From contig BDDD01001950.1 in assembly GCA_001972305.1 (NCBI GenBank), forward strand, positions 23,307-87,306: a stretch of 64,000 nucleotides of DNA. The letters are read 5' to 3'. Source of the DNA: Cephalotus follicularis (Eukaryota; Streptophyta; Magnoliopsida; Oxalidales; Cephalotaceae). Of the stretch, positions 37,609 through 48,800 are shown one piece after another. Within the stretch, counting starts at the first letter, position 1; every line of letters starts with the position of its first letter. The notes below the pieces were generated by a model. That model worked only from the letters and a program-made list of their open reading frames with translations, did not search any database and was not told the DNA's origin. Made by a program: the position numbers and the translations under genes.

Positions 37609-37735
37609 GTTGATTATTGGCCATCGTGCTAATAACCTGTTGATTATTAGCCACCGTGCTAATAACTTGGTGATTACTTAGCCACTGTGCTAGTAACTTG
37701 CTGTTGGTTTAGCCGCCGTGCTAAACAACTTATTG
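37609..37735. repeat. Minisatellite, four units of 30-31 bp
   Basis: CCATCGTGCT (37621), CCACCGTGCT (37651), CCACTGTGCT (37682) and CCGCCGTGCT (37713) each follow a TGATTATTAG-like string and precede TAATAAC or similar. Confidence 0.85.
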
Positions 37736-38021
37736 AGGACTTGCTCCAAAACTGTTTGGAAGGGAGTAAGAGTGCGTGACGTTGGGTCCAGGAGGTGGCG
37801 ACGGTCATGACGACTGGTTTGTCTGGTTCCTTTTTGGGAACATATTTACTGCTTGTGTTGATATATCTTATGAGTTATACTTGTACTGTGAGCATGCATA
37901 TTTTTTTATATGTACACACGGAGGTATTTTTAATATGAAATTACATGTCATGGCTCATCATCATGCATTTATTCATGATACTCTTTATCTTACGACTCGA
38001 ACTGTATTTTACGGGTTTATT

Positions 38022-38056
38022 CACTTAGCCGAGTGAGGACAAAGGCTAACCCCTAC
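38022..38056 (+). other. LTR block shared with the chromovirus LTR at 60745-63368
   Basis: CACTTAGCCGAGTGAGGACA followed by AAGGCTAACCCCTAC matches the minus strand of 61094-61127 (ACTTAGCCAAGTGAGGACAA, CGGCTAACCCCTAC). Both lie about 85% of the way along their LTR. CACTTAGCCGAGTG itself can fold (CACT...AGTG). The position suits the R region or a polyadenylation neighbourhood, but that is inference. Confidence 0.7.
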
Positions 38057-38550
38057 TGTAACAGATTGATGGAGTAGTCTTGATATGGAGCATGCACGGA
38101 GACTTAAAGAGAAGGCTTGGATATTCTCTTTTATATTTGAGTTGTTGAACATTTATCATGATATGTATTTGGAATTCTTTGTAACATGGTTTACATTGTT
38201 ATCTCGTACTGTATTATTATTTCACGCTCCGTTTGGGCGACCGACAGTTATGTTTGGATTATCGGGCATCACGTAGTATGGGATGCGTGATGTGTTTTCA
38301 TATTTGGCTCATTTATGTTGTTGCTTCCGCTATTGAAGATTTTAAATTATCGGTATTTTGCATGAGCTGGATTAAATTATGTTGATTGCCTCACCATTTA
38401 TATGTCGTGGTAAGACGGGGTGTGACAGTTTGACTGAATGAAGGCTTAAATTGATTTTCTTGACACCAAACATGAGTCCTTTGGCCTCTAGTCGGTGAAA
38501 TCGTTTATATGTCCCACGGTTTAAGTGTTTGACTTAACGAGGGCACATAT

Positions 38551-39633
38551 CAGACATTAGGCTCCTGGCTTCCAGGAGGCCAAATGCCCTTCTTATGCAC
38601 CTTGGTAAAGAGTTTGTTATAAGAAATGCTTAAATTCGTTCCTAAGTGCCAAATATGAGGCCATGGGTTCTAGAAGGCTAAACAAAATTCTTATGTGCCA
38701 AGGGTGAAGTGTTTGACTGAATGATGGCATAAATTAACTTTCTAGACACCAAAGATGAGTCCTTTGGTCTCTAGTAGGCCAAATGACTTATATGTGCAAT
38801 GGTTTAAGTGTTTGACTTAGTGAAGGCACGTATTTCCTTCCTAAGGTCAAAACATAAGGACCTTGGCTCCTGGAAGGCCAAATGACTTTCATATGTGCTA
38901 AGGGTGAAGTGTTTAAGTTAAGGAATTGTCAAATTTTCATCATAAGTGCCAAACATAAGGCTCTTGTCTCTCGGAAGGTCAAATGCCCTTCTCATGTGCC
39001 TTGGTAAAGAGTTTGACTTAAGAAATGCTGAAAATGCCTTCCCGAGTGCCAAAAATAAGGCCATGGCTCCGAGAAGGCAAAATGAACTTCTTATGTGCCA
39101 CGAGTGAAGTGTTTGACTGAATGAAAGTTTAAATTGACTTTCTAGATACCAAAGATGAGTCCTTTGGTCTCTAGTAGGCCGAATCACTTATATGTGCCAC
39201 GGTATAAGTGTTTGACTTAACGCAGGAACATATTACCTTCGTAAGTGTAAAATATAAGGACTTTGGTTCCTGGAAGGCCGTACGACCTTCATATGTGCCA
39301 AGGGTGATGCTTTTGAGTGAAGGAATTATCAAATTGCCATCCTAAGTGCCAAACACTAGTATCTTGTCTTTCGGGAGGCCGAATGCCCTTCCTATGTGCT
39401 CTGGTACAGACTTTGACTTAAGAAATGCTTAAATTGCCTTCGTATGTGCCAAAAATGACATCAGGCCTTCCATAAGGCTAAATGATCTGCTTATTTGAAA
39501 ATGGTGAAGTGTTTGACTGAATGAAGGCTTAAATTGACTTTCTTGACACCAAACATGAGTCCTTTGGCCTCTAGTCGGTGAAATCGTTTATATGTCCCAC
39601 GGTTTAAGTGTTTGACTTAACGAGGGCACATAT
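38551..39633. repeat. Tandem duplication copy b, 1083 bp
   Basis: This is a nearly identical copy of 34716-35680 joined to 38433-38550. It starts and ends with the same bases (CAGACATTAGG ... GAGGGCACATAT). The site equivalent to the solo LTR insertion, GAAGTGTTTGACTGAATG near 39508, is intact and empty. Confidence 0.87.
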
Positions 39634-39634
39634 T

Positions 39635-39893
39635 AGGCCAAATGCCCTTCTTATGTGCCCTGGTAAAGACTTTGACTTAAGAAATGCTTAAATTGCCTTC
39701 GTATGTGCCAAAAATGACATCATGCCTTCTAGAAGGCTAAATGATCTTCTTATGTGAAAATGGTGAAGTGTTTGACTGAATGACGGCTTAAATTGACTTT
39801 CTTGACACCAAACATGAGTCCTTTGGCCTCTAGTCGGTGAAATCGTTTATATGTGCCACGGTTTAAGTGTTTGACTTAAAGAGGGCACATATT
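39635..39893. repeat. Partial third copy, offset 259 bp
   Basis: AGGCCAAATGCCCTTC at 39635 repeats 39376 (AGGCCGAATGCCCTTC). The following sequence, through GACATCATGCCTTC and GTCGGTGAAATCGTTTA, stays collinear with copy b. The 259-bp step is not a multiple of 398 bp. Confidence 0.75.
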
Positions 39894-42800
39894 ACCTTCC
39901 TAAGTGCAAAACATAAGGACCGTGGCTCTTGGAATGCCAAATGATCTTCATATTTTCTAAGGGTGAAGTGTTTGAGTTAAGGAATGGTCAAATTGCCATC
40001 ATAAGTCCCAAACATGAGTCGCTCACCTTCCGGAAAGTCAAATGCCCTTTTTATGTGCCTTGGTAAAGAGTTTGACTGAAGAAATGCTTAAAATGCCATC
40101 CTATGGGCCAAAAATGAGGCCATGGTCCCAGAAGGTTAAATGACCTTCTTATGTACCACGGGTGAAGTGTTTAACTAATTGAAGGCTTAAGCTGACTTTC
40201 TAGACACCAAAGATGAGTCCTTTGGTCTCTAGCTAGCGGAATCACTGATTTGTGACATGGATTAAGTGTTTGACTTACCGAAGGCACATATTACCTTCCT
40301 AAGTGTAAAACAAAAGGACCTTGGCTCTTGAAAGCCAAATGACTGTCATATGTGCCAAGGGTTAAGTGTTTGACTTACGGAATGGCCAAATTACCATCGT
40401 AAGTCCTAAACATGAGGCTCTTGGCTTCCAAGGGGCCAAATGCCCTTCCTCTGTGCCTTGGTAAAGAGTTTGACTTAAGAAATGCTTAAATTTCCTTCCC
40501 AAGTGCCAAAAGAGAGGTCATGGCTTCCACAATCCTAAATGACCTTCTTATGTGTCAATGGTGAAGTGTTTCACTGAATGAAGGTTTAAATTGAATTTCT
40601 AGACAACAAACATCAGTCCTTTGGCCTCTAGCTAGCCGAATCACTTATTTGTAACACGGTTTAGGTGTTTGACTTAATGAAGGCACATATTTCCTTCGTA
40701 AGTGCAAAACATAAGGGCCTTGGTTCCTGGAAGGCCAAATAACCTTTGTATGTGCCAAGGGTGAAGTTTTTGAGTTAAGGAATGATCAAATTGCCATCAT
40801 AAATACCAAACATGAGCCTCTTGGCTTCCAGGAGGTGAAATGCCCTCCTTATGTGCCTTGGTAAAGAATTTGATTGAGGAAATACTTAAATTGCCTTCCT
40901 AAGTACCAAAAATGAACTCATGACTTCTGGAAAGCTAAATGGCGTTCTTATGTGCCAATGGTCAAGTGTTTGACTGAATGAAGGCTTAAATTGACTTTCT
41001 AGACACAAAATCCTTTGGCCTCTAGAATATCAAATCAATTATATGTGCCACGGTCGAAATGTTTCACTTAATGAAAGCACATATTTCCTTCCAAAGAGTA
41101 AAACATAAAGACCTTGGCTCCTGAAAGGCCAAATGACTTTCATATGGGCCAATGGTGAAGTGTTTGAGTTAAGAGATGGTCACATTGCAATCCAAAGTGC
41201 CAATCATGACGCTCTTGGCTTCCGGGTGGCCAAATGCCCTTCTTAAGTGCGTTGGCAAAGAGTTTGACTTAAGAAATGCTGAAATTGCCCATCTAAGTGC
41301 AAAAAATGTCGCCATGGCTTCCAGAAGGCCAAATGACCTTTTTATGTGCCAAAGGTTAAGTGTTTGAGTGGATGAAGGGTTAATTTGACTTTCTAGACAC
41401 CAAAGACGTGTCCTTTGGTCTCCATAAGGCCAAATCACTTATAAGTGCTACAATTGAAGTGTTTGACTTAACGAAGGCACATATTTCCTTGCTATGTGCA
41501 AAACATAAGGACCTTGGCTCTTGGAAGGCCAAATAACTTTCATATATGCCAAGGGTGAAGTGTTTGAGTTATGGAATTGTCAAATTTGCATCCTAAGTGC
41601 CAAAAATTAGGCTCTTGGCTTCCGGGTGGCAAAATGCCCTTAGTCTGCGCCTTGATAAAGAGTTCGTCATAAGAAATACTTAAATTCATTCCTAAGTGCC
41701 AAAAATGTGGCCATGACTTCTATAAGGCTGAAAAAAATTCTTATGTGCCAAGGGTGAAGTGTTTGACTGAATGAAGGATTAAATTGACTTTCTAGACACC
41801 AAAGATAAGTCCTTCGGTCTCTAGCAGACCAAATCACATATACGTCCAATGGTTTAAGTGTTTTACTTAACGAAGGCACATATTTCCCTCATAAGTGCAA
41901 AACATAAGGGCCTTGGCTCCTGGAAGGCCAAATGACTTTCATATGTGCTAAGGGTGAAGTGTTTGAGTTCAGGATCGGTCAAATTTCCATCATAAGTGCC
42001 AAACATGAGGCTCCTGCCTTTCGAAAGGTCAAATGCCCTTCTTATGTGCCTTGGTAAAGAGTTTGACGTAAGAAATGCTTAAAATGCCTTTCTGAGTGCC
42101 AAAAATGAGTCCATGGCTCCCAGAAGGCCAAATGACCTTCTTCTCTGTCATGGGTGAAGTGTTTGACTGAATGAAAGCTTACATTGACTTTCTAGACACA
42201 AAAGAAGAGTCCTTTGGTCTCTAGCAGGCTGAATCACTTATATGTGCCACAGTATAAGAGTTTGCCTTAACGCAGGAACATATTACCTTCCTAACTGTAA
42301 AATATAAGGACCTTGGTTCCTAGAAGGCCATATGACCTTCATATGTGCCAGGGGTCATGTTTTTGAGTGAAGGAATTATCAAATTGTCATCCTAAGTGCC
42401 AAACACTAGTATCTTGTCTTTCGGGAGGCCAAATGCCCTTCTTATGTGCCCTGGTAAAGACTTTGACTTAAGAAATGCTTAAATTGCCTTCGTATGTGCC
42501 AAAAATGACATCATGCCTTCCATAAGGCTAAATGATATTCTTATGTGAAAATGGTGAAGTGTTTGACTGAATGAAGGCTTAAATTGACTTTCTTGACACC
42601 AAACATGAGTCCTTTGGCCTCTAGTTGGTGAAATCGTTTATATGTGCCACGGTTTAAGTGTTTGACTTAACGAGGGCTCATATTACCTTCCTAAGTGAAA
42701 ACCATAAGGACCGTGGCTCTTGGAATGCCAAATGATCTTCATATGTGCCAAGGGTGAAGTGTTTGAGTTAAACAATGGTCAAATTACCATCATAAGTGCC

Positions 42801-45800
42801 AAACATGAGCCACTCGCCTTCCGGAAGGTCAAATACCCTTCTTATGTGCTTTGGTAAAGAGTTTGACTAAAGAAATGCTTAAAATGCCTTCCTACATGCC
42901 AAAAATGAGGCCATGGTCCCCGATGGATAAATGACCTTCTTATGTGCCACGGGTGAAGTGTTTAACTAATTGAAGGCTTAAGCTGACTTTCTAGACACCA
43001 AAGATGACTCCTTTGGTCTCTCGCTAGCCGAATCACTTATTTGTGACATGGATTAAGTGTTTGACTTAACGAAGGCACATATTTCCTTCCTAAGTGTAAA
43101 GCATAAGGACCTTGGCTCTTGAAAGCCAAATGACTTTCATATGTGCCAAGGGTTAAGTGTTTGAGTTACGGAATGGTCAAATTACCATCCTAAGTGCTAA
43201 AAATGGGGCTCTTGGCTTCCGAGAGGCCAAATGCCATTCTTATGTGCCTTGGTAAAGAGTTTGACTAAAGAAATGCTTAGATTGCCTTCCTAAGTGCCAA
43301 AAGAGAGGTCATGGCTTCCACACCGCCAAATGGCCTTCTTATGTGGCAATGGTGAAGTGTTTGACTGAATGAAGGCTCAAATTGACTTTCTAGACAATAA
43401 ACATAAGTCCTTTGGCCTCTAGCTAGACGAATAACTTATTTGTGACATGGTTTAAGCGTTTAACTTAACGAAGGCACATATTTCCTTCCTAAGTGCAAAA
43501 CATAAGGACCTTGGTTCCTTGAAGGCCAAATGACCTTCATATGTGACAAGGGTTAAGTTTATGACGTAAGGAATGATCAAATTGCCATCCTAAGTGCAAA
43601 ACATGAGGCTCTTGGCCTCCGGGAGGCCAAATGCCCTTCTTATGTGCCTTTGTAAAGACTTTGATTGAGGAAATACTTAAATTGCCTTCCTAAGTACCAA
43701 AAATGAGGTCATGACTTGACCTTTGCTCCTAGAAGGCCAAATGATCTTCATATGTGCTAAGGGTGAAGTGTTTGAGTTAAGGAATGATCAAATTACCATC
43801 ATAAGTGCCAAACATGAGTCTCTCGCCTTCCGGAAGGTCAAATGCCCTTCTTATGTGGCTTGCTAAAGAGTTTGACTGAAGAAATGCCTAAACTGCCTTC
43901 CTACGTGCCAAAAATGAGGCCATGGTCCCAGAAGGCTAAATGACCTTCTTATGTGGCAATGGTGAAGTGTTTGGCTGAATGAAGGCTCAAATTGACTTTC
44001 TAGACAACAAACATAAGTCCTTTGGCTTCTAGCTGGCCGAATAACTTATTTGTGGCATGGTTTAAGTGTTTAACTTAACGAAGGCACACATTTCCTTCCT
44101 AAGTGCAAAACATAAGGACCTTGGTTCCTGGAAGGCCAAATGACGTTCATATGTGCCAAGGATTAAGTTTTTTAGTTAAGGAATGATCAAATTGTCATCC
44201 TAAGTGCCAAACATGAGGCTCTTGGCTTCCGGGAGGCCAAATGCCCTTTTTATGTGCCTTGGTAAAGACTTTGATTGAGGAAATACTTAAATTGCCTTCC
44301 TAAGTACAAAAAATGAGGTCATGACTTCTGGAAGGCTAAATGGCGTTCTTATGTGCCAATGATGAAGTGTTTGACTGAATGAAGGCTTAAATTGACTTTC
44401 TAGACACCAGACATGAGTCCTTTGGCCTTTGGGAGATGAAATCGCTTAAATGTGCCACGATTTAAATGTTTCACTTAACGACAACACATATTTCCTTCCA
44501 ATGAGTAAAACATAAGGACCATGGCTCCTGGAAGGCCAAATTACTTTCATATGTTCCAAGGGTGAAGTGTTTGAGTTAAGGGATTGTCAAATTGCCATCC
44601 TAAGTGCCAAACATGAGGCTATTGGTTTCCGGGTGGCCAAATGCCCTTCTTATGTGCGTTGCTAAAGAGTTTTACTTAAGAAATGCTTAAATTGCCTTCC
44701 TAAGTGCCAAAAATATGGCGATGGCTTCCAGATGACTAAATGACCTTTTTATGTGCCAAGGGTGAAGTGTTTGACTGGATGAAGGCTTAATTTGACTTTC
44801 TAGACACCAAAGATGAGTCCTTTGGTCTCCAGAAGGCCAAATCACTTGCAAGGGCCACGATTGAAGTGTTTGAGTTAACGAAGGCACTTACTTTCTTCCT
44901 ATGTGAAAAACATACGAACCTTTGCTCCTGGAAGGCCAACCGACTTTCATATATGCAAAGGGTTAAGTGTTTGAGTTAAGGAATTGCGAAATTGGCACCC
45001 TAAGTGCGAAACATTAGGCTCTTACCTTCTGGGAGGCCAAATGCCCTTCATATGCGCCTTGGTAAAGAGTTTGTTGTAAGAAATGCCTAAATTCATTCCT
45101 AAGTGCCAAAAATGAGGCCACGGCTTCTAGAAGGCTAAAAAAAATTCTTATGTGCCAAGGGTGAAGTGTTTGACTGAATAAAGACTTAAATTGACTTTCT
45201 AGGCACCAAAGATGAGTCCTTCGGTCTCTAGCAGGCCAAATCACGTATATGTGCAACAGTTTAAGTGTTTGAGTTAACGATGACTCATATTTCCTTCCTA
45301 AGTGCAAAACATAAGGACCTGGGCTCCTGGAAGGCCAAATGACTTTCATATATGCTAAGGGTGAAGTGTTTGAGTTAAGGAATGGTCAAATTTCCCTCAT
45401 AAGTTCCAAACATGAGACTCTTGCCTTCCAGAAGATCAAATGCCCTTCTTATGTGCCTTGATAAAGTGTTTGACTTAAGAAATGCTTAAAATACCTTCCT
45501 GAGTCCAAAAATGAGGTCATCGCTCCCAGAAGGCGAAATGACCTTTTTATCTGTCATGGGGTAAGTGTTTGACTGAATCAAAGCTTAAATTGACTTTTCA
45601 GACACCAAAGATGAGTCCTTTGGTCTCTAGCAGGCCTAATCACTTAGATGTGCCACGGTATAATTGTTTGACTTAACGCAGGAACATATTACCTTCTTAA
45701 GTTTAAAATATAAGGACCTTGGTTACTAGAAGGCCATATGACGTTCATATGTGCCGAGGGTGAAGTTTATGAGTTAAGGAATGACCAAATTGCAAGCCTA

Positions 45801-48800
45801 CGTGCCAAACATTAGGATCTTGGCTTTCGGGGGGTCAAATGCTCGTCTTATGTGCCTTGGTAAGTACTTTGACTTAAGAAATGCTTAAATTGCCTTCATA
45901 AGTGCCAAAAATGACATCATGCCTTCCAGAAGGCTAAATGACCTTCTTATGTGTCAAGGGTGGAGTATTTGACTGAATGATGGCTTAAATAGACTTTCTA
46001 GACACCAAAGATGAGTCATTTGGTCTCTAGCAGGCCAAATCACTTATATGTGCCACAGTTTAAGTGTTTGAATTAATGAAGGCACATATTTCCTTTCTCA
46101 GTGCAAAACATAAGGACCTTGGCTCCTAGAAGGCCAAAAGGCTTTCATATGTGACAAGGGTGAAGTGTTTCACTTAAGGAATGGTCAAATTGCCATCCTG
46201 AGTGCCAAACATGAGTCTCTTGGCTTCCAGGAAGCCAAATTCCCTTCATATGTGTCTTGATAAAGAGTTTGACTAAAGAAATGCTTAAATTACCTTCCTA
46301 AGCATCAAAATTATGGCAATGGCTTGCCGAAGGCTAAATGCCCTTCTTTTGATCGAAGGGTGAAGTGTTTGACAGAATGAAGGCTTAATTGAACTTTCTA
46401 GACGCCAAAGATGAGTCCTAGGGTCTCTAAAAGTTCAAATCACTTATATGTGCCACGGTTTAAATGTTTGACTTAACAAAGGCACATATTTCCTTCCTAA
46501 GTGAAAAACATAAGAACCTTGGCTTCTAGAAGACCGAATGACTTTTATATGTGCCAAGGGTGAAGTGTTTGAGTGAAGGAATGGTCAAATTGCCATCCTA
46601 AGTACAAAATATGGGGCTCTTTGCGTACGGGAGGCCAAATGCCCATCTTATGTGCGTTGGTAAAGAGTTTGACATAAGAAATGCTTAAACTGCCTTCCTA
46701 AGTGCCAAAAATCAGGTCATGGCTTCCAGAAGACTAAATGACCTTCTTATGTGCCAATGGTGAAGTGTTTGATTGAATGAAGGCTTAAATTGACCTTCTA
46801 GACACCAAACGTGAGTCCTTTATAGTCATAGAAATCACTTATAGGTTCCATGGTTTAAGTGTTTGACCTAATGAAGGCACATATTAGCTGACTATGTGCA
46901 AAACACAAGGACCTGGGCTCCTAGAAGGCCAAATGACTTTCATATGTGCCAAGGGTGAAGTGTTTGAGTTATGGAATGGTCAAATTATCATCCTAAATGT
47001 CAAACATGAGCCTCTTGGCTTTTGAGAGGTCCAATGCCCTTCTTATATGCATTAGTAAAGAGTTTGCCTTAAGAAATGCTTAAATTACCTTCCTAAGTGC
47101 CAAAAAAGAGGTCGTGACTTCCAGAAGGCTAAATGACCTTCTTTTGTGCCAATGGTGAAGTGTTTGATTGAATGAAGGCTTAAATTGACTTTTTTGACAC
47201 CAAACATGAGTCCTTTGGCCTCTAGTCAGCGAAATCAATTATATGTGCCACGGTTTAAGTGTTTGACTTAACGAGGGCACATATTACCTTCCTATGTGCA
47301 AAACATATGGACCTTGGCTCCTGAAAGGCCAAATGATCTTCATATGTGCTAAGGGTGAAGTGTTTGAGTTAAGGAATGGTCAAATTTCCATCATAAGTGC
47401 CAAACCTGAGGCTCTTGCCTTCCAGAAGGTCAAATGCCCTTCTTATGTGCCTTGGTAAAGAGTTTGACTTAAGAAATGCTTAAAATGGCTTCCTAAGTAA
47501 AAAAAATGGGGCCATGGCTCCCAGAAGGCCAAATGAACTTCTTATGTGCCACGGGTGAAGTGTTTGACTGAATGAAAGCTTAAATTGACTTTCTAGACAC
47601 CAAAGATGAGTCCTTTGGCCTCTAGCAGGCCGAATCACTTATATGTGTCACGGTGTAACTGTTAGACTTAAAGCAGGAACATATTACTTTCCTAAGTATA
47701 AAATATAAGGACCTTGGTTCCTGAAAAGCCATATGACCTTTAGATGTGCCAAGGGCGATGTTTTTGAGTTAAGGAATGATCAAATTCTCATCCTAAGTGC
47801 CAAATATTTAGATATTAGCTTTCGGGTGGCCAAATCCCTTCTTTTGTGCCTTGGTAAAGACTTTGACTGAAGAAATGCTTAAATTGCTTTCCTAAGTGCC
47901 AAAAATGACATCATGCCTTCCAGAAGGCTAAATGATCTTCTTATGTGCCAATGGTGAAGTGTTTGACTGAATGAAGGCTTAAATTGACTATCTTGACACC
48001 AACCATGAGTCATTTGGCCTCTTGTGAGCGAAATCACTTATATCTGCCACGGTTTAAGTGTTTGACTTAACGATGGTACATATTACCTTCATATGTTCAA
48101 AACATAAGGACCTTGACTCCTGGAAGGCCAAATGATCTTCATATGTTCTAAGGGTGAAGTGTTTCAGTTAACGAATGGTGATGCCAAACATGAGGCTTTG
48201 CCATCCGGGAGGCCAAATGCCCTTCTTATGTGCCTTGGTAGAGACTTTGATTGAGGAAATACTTAACAAAGATGAAGTGTTGGCATCCGGATGAAAGCTT
48301 AATTTGACTTTCTAGACACCAAAGATGAGTCATTTTGTCTCAGGAAGGCCAAATCACTTATAAGTGCCACGATTGAAGTGTTTGACTTGACAAAGGCACA
48401 TATTTCCTTTCTATGTGCAAAACATAAGGACCTTGGCTCCTGGAAGGCCAACTGACTTTCATATATGCCAAGGGTGAAGTCTTTGTGTTAAGGAATTGTC
48501 AAATTGGCATCCTAAGTGGCAAACATTACGCTCATGCCTTCCGGGAGGCCAAATGCCCTTCTCATGCACCTTGGTAAAGCGTTTGTCAGAAGAAATGCTT
48601 AAATTCATTCCTAAGAGCCAAAAAAATGAGGCCATGGCTTGTAGAAGGCTTAACAAATTTCTTATATGCCAAGGGTGAAGTGTTTGACTGAATGAAGGCT
48701 TAAATTGACTTTCTAGACACCAAAGATGAGTCCTTCGGTCTCTAGCAGGCCAAATCAGTTATATGTGCAACGGTTTAAGTGTTTGACATAATGAAGGCAC

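Larger units (their letters stand above)
35681..38427 (+). mobile_element. Solo LTR, 2747 bp
   Basis: It begins TGTAACGCCCGG, ends ACGGGGTGTGACA and is flanked by GTTTG duplications. No second LTR, primer site, polypurine tract or coding sequence is present, so it is a solo LTR. I assign the plus strand because the termini and the internal block at 38022-38056 match, in order and relative position, the minus-strand LTR at 60745-63368. It holds several RTCGAC motif clusters and a 31-bp minisatellite (37609-37735). A possible core promoter lies near 36334 (CATTTTATAACACC). The small open frames inside (for example 37776-38036) have no recognisable domain. Confidence 0.9.

Noticed and set aside
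37776-38276. Two plus-strand open frames (86 and 63 aa) at the end of the solo LTR.
   Set aside because: They have no domain and lie inside an LTR over a block that is conserved as DNA, in a place where coding is not expected.
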